Positions 9,018 through 17,296 of a stretch of 64,000 bases of DNA are shown here, piece by piece (position 1 is the stretch's first letter; every line of letters begins with the position of its first letter). Below the pieces are notes generated by a model. That model worked only from the letters and a program-made list of their open reading frames with translations, searched no databases and was not told the origin of the DNA. The DNA is taken from positions 45,104 to 109,103 of the forward strand of contig NZ_VLKT01000026.1 in assembly GCF_007830515.1 (NCBI RefSeq), given 5' to 3'. A program made the position numbers and the translations under genes. The stretch comes from Mesorhizobium tianshanense (GTDB lineage Bacteria > Pseudomonadota > Alphaproteobacteria > Rhizobiales > Rhizobiaceae).

Positions 9018-9839
9018 ATGCCAGCCAGAATGAACACCAGCGATATTCGGCTTCACGCCAGAGGGCTTTCTAAGACCTTTGTCCTTCACACGCAGGGCGG
9101 CGTTCATATCCCGGTCTTCGACGGCATCGAGCTCAAGGTTGCCTCGGGCGAGTGCGTGTGCCTGCACGGACCGTCCGGTGCTGGCAAGTCGACGCTGCTG
9201 CGCTCGCTCTATGCGAACTACAAGCCCGACGCCGGCGAGATCCGTGTTCGGCACGACGGCACCATGATCGACCTGCTTATGGTCGAACCATGGGAGGTGG
9301 TGGAAATTCGGCGCCGCACCATCGGCTATGTCAGCCAGTTCCTGCGTGTCATTCCAAGGGTGCCGACGCTGGATATCGTGGCCGAACCGGCGATCGTGAA
9401 CGGCGTTGCCTCAGGGGAAGCGCATGCCGCCGCCCGCACCCTGCTTTCCCGACTGCGTATCCCAGAACGGCTATGGTCACTGGCGCCCGCCACCTTCTCG
9501 GGCGGCGAACAGCAGCGCGTCAACATCGCCCGCGGTTTCATCGTTGATTATCCGGTGCTGCTGCTCGACGAGCCAACAGCCTCCCTCGACGCCGCCAACC
9601 GACAGACAGTCATCGAACTGATAAACGAGGCAAAGGCGCGAGGGACTGCCATCTTCGGCATCTTCCACGACGAGGAAGTGCGCGAGGCTGTCGCCGACCG
9701 GCTGTTCGAGGTCGGCAAGCAACCGCTCCGTAAGACCCGGCTCAGTGCCACAGCGGCAGAGGCCGCCGCCCGATGTCAGCCCCTTCTTCTTCGCCCCGTT
9801 ACGACATCTATTACACGCCGGCAGCGGAACACCCGCTGA
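9018..9839 (+). CDS. phnL: PhnL, ABC-type ATPase of the C-P lyase, copy 1, with extended C-terminus
   Basis: 273 residues; the true start may be ATG 9030. Walker A GPSGAGKSTLLRS, signature FSGGEQQRVNIARG and Walker B VLLLDEPTASLD are intact. PhnL acts with PhnGHI at the nucleosidase step. The C-terminus differs from the intact copy: the place where TGATG should end phnL and start the next gene reads CGATG, so translation runs about 20 extra residues into the other frame of DUF1045. This looks like loss of the stop codon by a single substitution. The catalytic core should be unaffected. Confidence 0.92.
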   Translation: MPARMNTSDIRLHARGLSKTFVLHTQGGVHIPVFDGIELKVASGECVCLHGPSGAGKSTLLRSLYANYKPDAGEIRVRHDGTMIDLLMVEPWEVVEIRRRTIGYVSQFLRVIPRVPTLDIVAEPAIVNGVASGEAHAAARTLLSRLRIPERLWSLAPATFSGGEQQRVNIARGFIVDYPVLLLDEPTASLDAANRQTVIELINEAKARGTAIFGIFHDEEVREAVADRLFEVGKQPLRKTRLSATAAEAAARCQPLLLRPVTTSITRRQRNTR

Positions 9840-10178
9840 CTGTAGCGGCAAGCGCATGGCTGGGCCGGGATGCCTTCGCGCCTGGTAGTGGCGCCGTTGC
9901 GGAGGGGAAAGCTGATCCTACCCTCACGTCAGAACCTCGCCGCTATGGCTTCCATGCCACGCTGAAGGCGCCGTTTCGGCTGAGAGACGGCACTTCCGTC
10001 GAAGAACTGGAACGGGTCCTGCGCAAGTTCGTGGCGGCCTGGCCTCCATGTCCGATCGGTCCCCTGAAGATCGATCTGCTGGGTGGCTTCATGACTCGCG
10101 ATATTTCGGGCCGGTGCCGGCCACAGGCGTGCTTCGGACTAGCGCGGCCGGTTTTCACGTTCGAGCCATCACATTCAG

Positions 10179-10300
10179 AAAAAAGGCCGGACCCAAAGGC
10201 CCGGCGAGATGTGAAGGTCGAAAACCTCCAGAGGGGAACGCGTCGAACGCAATGGGAGGAGAACGCTCGACGCACGCCGCAGGTAAGTTCCAGGGATCAA
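10179..10300 (-). ncRNA. Candidate trans-acting sRNA of the alpha-r14 / NfeR1 type
   Basis: On the minus strand, a 10-pair stem with one G-U pair (GCGTCGAGCG with CGTTCGACGC, 10245-10275) presents a loop containing the anti-Shine-Dalgarno word CTCCTCCC. A second pyrimidine-rich element (CCCCTCTGGAGG) follows. A strong intrinsic terminator at 10185-10205 (GCCGGGCC, short loop, GGTCCGGC, one mismatch) is followed by six T at 10184-10179. Such hairpins with CUCCUCCC loops are the hallmark of the rhizobial alpha-r14 family. The 5' end is approximate. Confidence 0.55.
10185..10205 (-). terminator. Rho-independent terminator of the sRNA
   Basis: An 8-base stem with a single mismatch and a 4-base loop, followed on the minus strand by a run of six T (10184-10179). 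Confidence 0.75.
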
Positions 10301-10619
10301 CTTTTCAATCGGATCGCTGCCACATAGATCGAGCCAGCCGTGCCAACCCTTTCACCAGACATTTATCCGCCGAGGTGGGTCAGCGCCGGCGAACTGTCCG
10401 ACGAGAAAGAGTGGTGTCCACTCTCATGGCCGACAATCCGTCCATCAATCCCGGTAGAGCGCATCCGGCGATTGTGGACCGGTTTGCAAGCGCGGACGTT
10501 CAGTGGCCCGGCTCGCCGAGCCCCTTGATCGATTGACGTTCGGTTATCGGTAGAAACCAGTCCGCTCGCTTTTCGATAGGCCGCAGCAGAAGGCAAATTA
10601 CCGTGGAACCCCGCCGAGT

Positions 10620-11165
10620 AAGACAGGGCACCGTCGCAGCGTGGAGCCGGACTGGGCTTGCGTGCATCGCGAGCTGAAGCGCAAGCATGTGACGCTGCAG
10701 ATCCTGTGGGACGAATACATCGCTCGCCACCCGATGGTTACCGCTATAGCCGCTTTTGTGATCTATACAGGGGCTGGGCATCCAACCTGCCAGTAAGCGG
10801 CAGAACCATGCCGCCGGCGACAAGCTCTTCGTCGACTATGCCGGCGATACGGTGACGGTGATCGTCGACCGGCTGAGGGCAAGACGCGCCAGGCGCATCT
10901 GTTCGTGGCCGTGTTGGGCGCTTCGAGCCTATCCTATGCGGAAGCGCGCTGGAGTGAGACACTTCCGGACTGGCTGGGGTGTCACGTCAATGCACTGGAA
11001 GCGTTCGGCGGCGCGCCGGCTCTGTTGGTTCCCGACAATGCCAAGGTCGCCATCATCAAGGCCTGCCGCTACGACCCGCAGGTAAACCGCACCTATGCCG
11101 GCATGGCCGAGCATTATGGCAGTTCGGTGCTGCCGACCCGGCCACAGGTCGAATATCAGAAAGGA
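10620..11165 (+). pseudogene. IS21-family IstA transposase remnant
   Basis: Translating across at least two frameshifts gives a recognisable IstA core: EPDWACVHRELKRKHVTLQ, then LWDEYIARHP, GDKLFVDYAGDTVTV, AHLFVAVLGASSLSYAEA, APALLVPDNAKVAI and YAGMAEHYGSSVLPTRP. VDYAG and PDN include two of the catalytic acidic residues of the IS21 DDE domain. No matching istB follows. An istB remnant lies at 51480-52142 but is far away and on the other strand, so the two need not be one element. Confidence 0.8.
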
Positions 11166-11429
11166 GCGCTTGCTGGCGACGTCGCATCCCTAACCGGGTT
11201 TGATATCGCAAGAGCCGCCAGCCGAGCGCTTAGTCGGGACATATCGCTGCGCTTCACGACGGACGGCGGCTGGGCCTGCAGGAAGTCCCTGCCCGTCAAA
11301 TATGACGGGTCGCTCCAAAGACCCACCTCACCGAAACTGACGAGCCGAAAGCCAACTCTTTCCGCTGGCTTCACGCCTGTGTCGGTTGGCACGCGCAACG
11401 GCAGCAGCCAGAGGATTCTTGCGTAAACC

Positions 11430-12626
11430 ATGGTAGCAACCGTCCTCTCCCGTCCGTCGCGCGCCGCACACTCCGCCGTGGGCGCCATTCTCGTTCTCGC
11501 TGCCACCGCTAGCGGCCTAGTTGGATGGAACGGCAACCCAGTTCACTTGCCCGCGGCGATGTTCTTCCCAGCCCTGTGGGCAATGGCGCCCAACAGGATG
11601 TTGGCGGCCCTAGCCGCGGCGGGATATTTCCTCGGAGCATCGCATGGGCTGCCGCAAGGCGTGACAAATTTCTACGGTGCCGACCTAGTTCTCGGAATTG
11701 GGTTTTGGGTTGCTGCCTCTCTCGTCTTCGTCATCGTTCATGCTGCGGCCTGGACACGACGGCCGGGCGTGAGCAAGACAGCCCGCTATGGCGTCGCGGC
11801 GATCGTCATGAGTGTTCCGCCATTTGGTATTGTCGGCTGGGCACATCCGATCGCGGCCGCCGGCGTTCTGTTTCCCGGTTTTGGATGGGCCGGATTGGTC
11901 GCGACCGCGATCATCGTGCTCGTCATGACGACAAGTAGGTGGCCGATCGCGGTCGCAGTCTTGGGAGGACTTTGCGCCTGGTCCGCCACTACCTGGACGC
12001 CCCCTTCCCTACCGTCAGGATGGACGGGAGTCGACACGCAATTCCGAGGCGTTGCCGGCCAGTATGCGGGCTACGAACAGCAGCTTAAAACGATTGGCCT
12101 GGTCAAGTCCGATGCTGCTGGCGTTAAGAAAACTGTCGTGCTGCCGGAGAGCGCCCTCGGGATCTGGACCCCGACGGTCGAACGACTCTGGACGCGTGAG
12201 CTTGAGGGGACCGATATCACTGTCGTCGCCGGCGCGGCTATCGTCGACCGGGACGCCTACGACAACGTGATGATGGAGATCAGCGGCCGGGGGACAAGAA
12301 TCCTCTACCGGGAGAGGATGCCGGTCCCGGTGTCGATGTGGCAGCCTTGGCTGGCCTGGACGGGAGAAGGTGGCGGGGCACGGGCACACCTCTTCGTCAA
12401 TCCTGTCGTCGAACTCCGTGGCGACCGTGTCGCACCGCTGATCTGCTATGAACAGCTGATCGTCTGGCCGATCATCCAGTCGTTGCTCTATTCGCCCGAT
12501 CTCATCGTCGCTACCGGCAATGGCTGGTGGACCGAGAACACCAACATTGTCGCCATCCAGAAGGCGAGTTCGCAAGCGTGGGCGCGGCTGTTCGGCTTGC
12601 CTCTTGTCATCGCGTTCAACATCTGA
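11430..12626 (+). CDS. traB: TraB, conjugal transfer protein with nitrilase-like domain
   Basis: 398 residues, the usual TraB length for Ti/Sym-type plasmids. The first 190 residues are hydrophobic, with several predicted membrane spans. The rest is a carbon-nitrogen-hydrolase-like domain with VVLPESALGIW (Glu) and PLICYEQL (Cys) where nitrilases carry catalytic residues. In Agrobacterium it is part of traAFBH and is needed for efficient conjugation. Here traA and traF are absent and an istA remnant lies upstream. traH follows after 11 bases. Confidence 0.85.
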   Translation: MVATVLSRPSRAAHSAVGAILVLAATASGLVGWNGNPVHLPAAMFFPALWAMAPNRMLAALAAAGYFLGASHGLPQGVTNFYGADLVLGIGFWVAASLVFVIVHAAAWTRRPGVSKTARYGVAAIVMSVPPFGIVGWAHPIAAAGVLFPGFGWAGLVATAIIVLVMTTSRWPIAVAVLGGLCAWSATTWTPPSLPSGWTGVDTQFRGVAGQYAGYEQQLKTIGLVKSDAAGVKKTVVLPESALGIWTPTVERLWTRELEGTDITVVAGAAIVDRDAYDNVMMEISGRGTRILYRERMPVPVSMWQPWLAWTGEGGGARAHLFVNPVVELRGDRVAPLICYEQLIVWPIIQSLLYSPDLIVATGNGWWTENTNIVAIQKASSQAWARLFGLPLVIAFNI

Positions 12627-12637
12627 GGAAGCCATTT

Positions 12638-13264
12638 GTGATCGATGCCGCCCTCATCCAGCAATGCGCTGACCCGCGCCTGAGACCCGCGATTGTCGAG
12701 AAGTTCATCGCGACAGTGGGATCGGACAATCCGCTCGGGGTCTCCATCACATCGGGCAATCGCATGATCCTCGCGCCGCCGGCGACCACGCCCGAGGAGG
12801 CTATGGCCCTGGTACGCCGCTATGTCGGACAAGCTGTTGTCCGCGTTGGCGTCACGCAATATCCGGCAGGACTTGGCATTAAGGACGTGTCGGAGCTGAA
12901 ACCAGATCTGGTCGATGCGTGCGCCAACATCGGCCTGGGAACGGCGCTCTTCGGCAAGGTCTATCGGATCGTCGCGAAATGGTATGGAGCACCGGCCGAC
13001 GAGGCGTTCGAGGACGCGATTGTTGCCTGGCGAAGCGGCACTTTCGAAGGCAGGTCGGTCTTCACCGAGCCGGACCCCGGCGATGTCCATATAGCCACAC
13101 CGAAGCCCGATGAACCCTCGACGCAAAAAGAAGATGGACGCGCGGCCGAACTCGAAGACGCTCCCGAGGAGGGCCTGCCCGATCCGCCGTTGAGCGACGA
13201 GGATCCCAACAAGGCTGGCATCCGGATCGATCTTTCCGGGATCGGCGCCGCAACAGAGGATTAG
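12638..13264 (+). CDS. traH: TraH, conjugal transfer protein
   Basis: 208 residues from GTG 12638, which has a GAGGA ribosome site overlapping the traB stop region. The N-terminal two thirds (DAALIQQCADPRLRPAIVEKF, GSDNPLGVSITSGNRM, DLVDACANIGLGTALFGKVY) match the TraH family of rhizobial conjugation operons. The C-terminus is an acidic low-complexity tail. The gene ends exactly where a truncated phnI pseudogene on the other strand stops, so a recombination junction lies at about 13265. Confidence 0.82.
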   Translation: MIDAALIQQCADPRLRPAIVEKFIATVGSDNPLGVSITSGNRMILAPPATTPEEAMALVRRYVGQAVVRVGVTQYPAGLGIKDVSELKPDLVDACANIGLGTALFGKVYRIVAKWYGAPADEAFEDAIVAWRSGTFEGRSVFTEPDPGDVHIATPKPDEPSTQKEDGRAAELEDAPEEGLPDPPLSDEDPNKAGIRIDLSGIGAATED

Positions 13265-13265
13265 A

Positions 13266-13774
13266 AGACTATCCCGCGGCACGTTCGCCGCCTGTTGCCA
13301 AGCCGCAAGCGACGGCTGTGTGGCGGGCGCCGGCTCTGTTGCCGGGACGACCGGTTCCGGCGAATAATCCTCGCCCATCAGCACGCCGACCTGCAGTAGG
13401 CGGTGCGAATAGTCGAGCGTGGGACCAAGGATCTGACCGCCGGGAATGTCCTTGAACGCTGCCGATATGCGGCGGACGGTGAAGAGGTCTGGCTGAGCGA
13501 CCGGGTCGGCGACGGCGATGCGCGGCTGGGTCGTGCGATAGGCGCGCAGCAGGAGCACGGCTTCCATAAAGGTCACCGCCCGCCTGGGCCAGCGCCAAAG
13601 CCGCAAGATCGGGTTCGTAGAGCGAGGCCTCGCCCATCAAGCGATCGATCAAATAGGGAAGGTTGTTGCGGATGGCGTCGACGCGATCTTTTCCGATCGT
13701 GCCGAGATCGTCACGATAAAGCCGTTCCGCCTGTTGATGGCGTGCTCGCCGCCACGGGTTGCTACATAGGCCAT
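13266..13774 (-). pseudogene. phnI: phnI remnant, copy 3
   Basis: It starts MAYVATRGGEHAI, like PhnI. At least two frameshifts then occur: one before RLYRDDLGTIGKDRVDAIRN and one before the block LLLRAYRTTQPRIAV...ISAAFKDIPGGQILGPTLDYSHRLLQ. The gene is cut near residue 170 at the traH border. The core of the protein is missing, so no function is possible. The residues are more diverged from copies 1 and 2 than those are from each other, so this is an older or separately acquired set. Confidence 0.85.
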
Positions 13775-14319
13775 CAGAGCACCTCGATTTTGGTGGAGCG
13801 CGGGATGCCAACGACGCGGTCGCCGTCGACGAGATAAAGATCCCAGCCGAGTCGATAACGGATTGCCCGCGCACGCATTGCCCAAAAGTTCGGGTCAATG
13901 CCGTCGATCGCGATCCGTCAAGCTGTCCTTGATGCCGGGACCGGTCAGTCGTAACTCCTGACCAAATCCGAAACGGACAGGCGCAAACAAGGTGGCCGCC
14001 TCGTCCGGATAGGCGAGGGTGCCGATCCGCAAGACCGCTTGCCTTGCCACCTCTTCCGCAGTTGCAAGCGGTGCGAAGACATAGTTGGCCTCGGCAAGCG
14101 GTACCCGACGGGCGCCGGTGATGGCGAAAGCGCGATCCAGATCCTGATCGCTCTCGACACAGAAAGTGCATTCGCGGTCGAGCAAGCTCTCGGCGATCAC
14201 GGAGAGCCCGCCGGCAGGCAAGTTCGAATGAGGCCGGGGCGGCTCAGTGCCCACATCAGCTCTTCGAAGCTGGCGTTGGTGCGGCTGTCGTCAGCCGTCG
14301 GAAGAAGGGAGAGGGTCAT
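13774..14319 (-). pseudogene. phnH: phnH remnant, copy 3
   Basis: It starts MTLSLLPTADDSRTNASFEELMW at 14319, coupled to the phnG copy by a TGATG. A frameshift near 14228 is needed to continue with LPAGGLSVIAESLLDREC and FGQELRLTGPGIKDS. A second near 13915 is needed to reach the C-terminal DGDRVVGIPRSTKIEVL. The stop overlaps the phnI remnant start. All landmark PhnH blocks remain, so decay is recent relative to the loss of phnI. Confidence 0.85.
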
Positions 14320-14320
14320 C

Positions 14321-14777
14321 AGAAAGTCTCCATCTGGACGCGGGTGGCCTCGACCTTCTAGAGACGCTCGCGATCGGTTTCCTCCTGATGCCTTTGTTCG
14401 GCATCGAGAAACTCGGAGATCACATTGCAACGGTGGCCGCCCGCAATCGCAGCGTCGGTTACAGCCATGGCCATCGCATGCTCGAGGTCGCGACCGACGA
14501 CGGCGCCGTAGCCTTCCATGTCGTGATCGCACAGCCGGACATGCGCCGCGGCGACAAGTACTTCGCCCAAGTGGAATGCGGTCCCCTTAACGGTGTCCTG
14601 ATAAGGCAGCGTGGCAAGTCCGGTCCGGTTGCTTATGACGGTGACCTCGCCAATGTCGTCGAGCAACCGCTCCGCCAGCGCTTTGATTGCGTCGGGACGG
14701 CAGGCGGCAAGGATCTCGAGCGCCTGCTTGTGGGTGTAGTGTGTGATGACCGGATCGCCGGTCGCCTCCTGTGCCAT
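14321..14777 (-). pseudogene. phnG: phnG, copy 3, with premature stop near the C-terminus
   Basis: The frame encodes a PhnG-like protein (HKQALEILAACRPDAIKAL, GEVTVISNRTGLATLPYQD, GTAFHLGEVLVAAAHV) up to TAG at 14358. Reading through the TAG gives 12 more in-frame codons (KVEATRVQMETF), which match the conserved PhnG end and finish in the TGATG overlap with phnH. So the TAG is a late nonsense mutation. The protein made would lack only the last dozen residues and might fold. A start at 14795 is also in frame. Confidence 0.78.
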
Positions 14778-14854
14778 AATTGTCTCTTTTTTCAATTGCG
14801 CTTCGAGCGAGTGTCCGGCTGGATGGCCGCTATTGATGTTCGAGCGGTGCAGGC

Positions 14855-16105
14855 TCAGGCCTTCGGGAACCCTGGTGCCGGAACGAACAAGGGAGATGCG
14901 GGAAATGCGTCCAGCGAGAGGCCAAGGAGCGCACCGACCGTAGGCGCAAAGCTCTCTGCCTCCGCCGTCTCGGCGAGACCGTTCGGCACGTCGGGTCCGA
15001 AGAACAGGCAGAACCGATCGTCAGCTGGGTTACCAGGCTGTAGACCGTGCATAGACTTGTAGTCAGAGTCGCCGGTGAGCGCTTTTGGTGCCGCGCCACC
15101 CGGCGCCGGCGCGAAGTCGTAACCGGATGGGGCCGCAAACGAGGCCACGCGATCCCGCAGTTCTGCTGGCAGATAGGAGCGGCTTAAGCTTACCGCGCCG
15201 ATAGACGCGAACCTCTCTTCCGCATAGCTGCGTTCGGATACGTTATCGACAAAGACATGGACAGTCGATCCCTCGGTATCGCAAACGAGATTTGGAACCA
15301 GGCGATCGACGTAGATCGTCTTTGAGATCGCTTCATGTCCATGATCGCTGACGATGGCAATATTGTATTGGTCACCTGTCGCGTTCTGGCGCAGGCTATC
15401 AAGGCAGAGGCCCACGAGGCCATCAGCAAACTCCGCTGCAGCATGTGCTTCATCGCTCTCGTAGCCATGAAAATGTTGAGCTGAGTCAGTCACGTTGATC
15501 TCAGTGATGATCACCTCGGGTGCGGTACTCGAACGCAGAAGTGCCGCAGCGGCAGAAACGATCTGGCGGTCGGCGACGGAATATTCGGAAGGCCCCATCG
15601 ACGCGTCGGTGATCGAAGCATAATCGCCGAATGGCAGTGAAACGCCGGCGAGGCGTTGAAGCGGATCCTTGACCTTTAGCAGCGACACATCTCGGCCCGT
15701 CGCCGTCACCTTGGTGAAGCCGCTATCCCTCATCCAGCATGGCGGGACGTACAAAGATACATCCTCCGGCTTTATCAGCGCATGTCCGACGCATGCAACG
15801 TCGAGGCCCGCCGCGCTCGCCAGGGTCGCGATCGTAGGTACGCGAACATCTTTGGCGTCTGCCGGATTGAATTGTCCATCCTGACGCAACCGGTTTCCGT
15901 AGATACCGTGCCTGTCTGCGGCAACGCCCGTCAGCAAAGATGCTCTTCCTGGCATCGAAACTGCTGGTACCGGCGATTTCATGCGTTTGACCCGATAGCC
16001 GCGATCCGCAAGCTGGGAGAGATGCGGCAGGCGATTTCGATGCGTGTCGAAGTAGTCCGCGCTAACGCCGTCAATCATGATCAAGATGAGCTTTTTGCTT
16101 GGCAT
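14855..16105 (-). CDS. Alkaline-phosphatase-superfamily hydrolase, phosphonoacetate-hydrolase-like
   Basis: About 416 residues from ATG 16105. Two-zinc hydrolase motifs are visible: IDGVSADYF with the first metal Asp near residue 12, the nucleophile region VPAVSMPGRASLLTG near residue 50, TDSAQHFHGY, VSDHGHEAI and SMHGLQPG. The spacing resembles phosphonoacetate hydrolase (PhnA) and nucleotide pyrophosphatase/phosphodiesterases. The nucleophile position holds Ser where PhnA and most NPPs use Thr. It is the only intact catabolic gene in the decayed phn set and lies between phnN and phnG remnants. A phosphonate or phosphodiester substrate is likely; the exact one cannot be read from sequence. 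Confidence 0.75.
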   Translation of the reverse strand: MPSKKLILIMIDGVSADYFDTHRNRLPHLSQLADRGYRVKRMKSPVPAVSMPGRASLLTGVAADRHGIYGNRLRQDGQFNPADAKDVRVPTIATLASAAGLDVACVGHALIKPEDVSLYVPPCWMRDSGFTKVTATGRDVSLLKVKDPLQRLAGVSLPFGDYASITDASMGPSEYSVADRQIVSAAAALLRSSTAPEVIITEINVTDSAQHFHGYESDEAHAAAEFADGLVGLCLDSLRQNATGDQYNIAIVSDHGHEAISKTIYVDRLVPNLVCDTEGSTVHVFVDNVSERSYAEERFASIGAVSLSRSYLPAELRDRVASFAAPSGYDFAPAPGGAAPKALTGDSDYKSMHGLQPGNPADDRFCLFFGPDVPNGLAETAEAESFAPTVGALLGLSLDAFPASPLFVPAPGFPKA

Positions 16106-16223
16106 TGATTTAACCTTTTCAGAGAGGGGAATCTTTCTCGCTGTCGGTACGGTCGACATAACCAACAAGCTTGAGGATGAGAGTTCTTGCGCCTTGGCTT
16201 GGTGCGCCGGAATTGTCGATTTC

Positions 16224-16711
16224 CTAGACATCAAAAGCGCTTAAGTCGAGGGCGTTGCTTCGGTTCAAGCGCGCTACAAGAGCATCGCCGTCCTCGCGCC
16301 CCCTCTTTTGCAGCCGATTAATCAGCAAGTCTGGCGGCACAAAGATGTTGATTATCTTCAAGCGATGATATTTCTCGCCGGCTTGGCTCAAAGCGAAGCG
16401 TGAACCATTTGCGATCACAACCCGTCCAGCCGCCAGCCACTCGTCGATAGCCACGGGCAACCCGTACGAGAGGCCATGCGCGCGCCAATGCAGAGAGAAA
16501 TCTCCACGTTCGAGGCTTGTTGAAAGGCATGATCCGAAAGAGGTTCGCTGTCCTCGTCCTTACGGGCTGAACGAGTAACGGTTCTACGCACGAAAACGAA
16601 ACGTTCGTCGTTGGCCAGCTCGATCTTCGCCAGTTTCAGCAGCGTGTCCTTGCCGGCTCGGCTCGGGCCTACGAGACGAACCAAAATTCCCTTGTGGTTG
16701 CAGTCAGTCAT
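16224..16711 (-). pseudogene. phnN: phnN (ribose 1,5-bisphosphokinase), copy 3, frameshifted
   Basis: The N-terminal half (GILVRLVGPSRAGKDTLLKLAK, then VRRTVTRSA) and the C-terminal half (LPVAIDEWLAAGRVVIANGSR...IINIFVPPDLLINRLQKRGRE) lie in different frames. The join falls near 16490, where FSLHWRAHGLSYGLP should read through. The Walker A motif GPSRAGKDT is intact, but a one-base indel splits the kinase. PhnN makes PRPP at the end of the C-P lyase route. Compare the intact gene at 56481-57074. Confidence 0.85.
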
Positions 16712-17291
16712 TACCCCGTCCTCCCTTGTCGAAACTGGAATCTCGACAGGGCGCCGAAGTCGGCAGCCGGTCGCTCCTGCTCAAAAAGGGTTGGTGATAG
16801 GACAAACGGATAACCCCATTGGGCAAGGTTCGTAATTTCCCTCTCGTCGAGCGCCGGGTGAAACTGCCTTGGAGGTCGTGGCTGGTCAAAGGGGCGCGGA
16901 AAGGGTTGAATTCGGAAACGATGCGAGAGGCAAAGCCCCGCTGGATAAGGGTTTCCTCACGCGGCAAAAGAGTGAAGACGCCCCTTAGTAATCCGACACG
17001 CATCGGACCGATCGGGCATGGTCGCTCGCAACTCGCATATTCCCCGATAGCGTGCTCCAAGTGTTTGCGATCCACACCTTTGCGAGGTAAAACGGCGCCA
17101 TGAGCGTGGCGTGAAAACCATATCGCTTGGGTTTTGCCGTCAGTTCCACCTCATCCGCTGAGCGGCAAAAACGCTGAGCAGACGCACCTTCGACAGTGGC
17201 AGAGCCGAACCACTGTGCTGCTGCGTGGCTTAGCGGGTGAGCTACGAGAGAAACACATAGCGTAGCGGCGGGCGCTGCTCAGGATGTTCAT
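16704..17291 (-). pseudogene. DUF1045 2H phosphoesterase, copy 3, decayed
   Basis: The minus strand shows ARRYAMCF near the start, then in another frame AAQWFGSATVEG, KPKRYGFHATLMAPFYLAK and CPIGPMRVGLLRG, and near the end AQWGYPFVL. Several frameshifts separate these blocks, and the second HxT motif expected after the last block is gone. The gene follows the ABC transporter ATPase closely and overlaps the phnN remnant start, so it was once part of the same operon. Confidence 0.8.
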
Positions 17292-17296
17292 GGTGA

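Larger units (their letters stand above)
9773..10327 (+). pseudogene. DUF1045 2H phosphoesterase, truncated copy 1
   Basis: The first 107 or so codons match the intact protein at 57071-57790 (YDIYYTPAAEHPLT, EPRRYGFHATLKAPFRL, CPIGPLKIDLLGGF), including the first HxT motif. The match stops abruptly near 10094. The open frame continues to 10327 through unrelated sequence that includes the antisense of a candidate sRNA. The second HxT motif is lost, so a 2H active site cannot form. This family is linked to phn operons that lack PhnP and may open the cyclic ribose phosphate released by C-P lyase; that role is an inference. Confidence 0.88.

Noticed and set aside
13269..14171. Long minus-strand frame of 300 codons across the phnI/phnH remnants
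   Set aside because: Its product switches between PhnH and PhnI out-of-frame translations. The real homologies lie in other frames, so it is an artefact of pseudogene decay.
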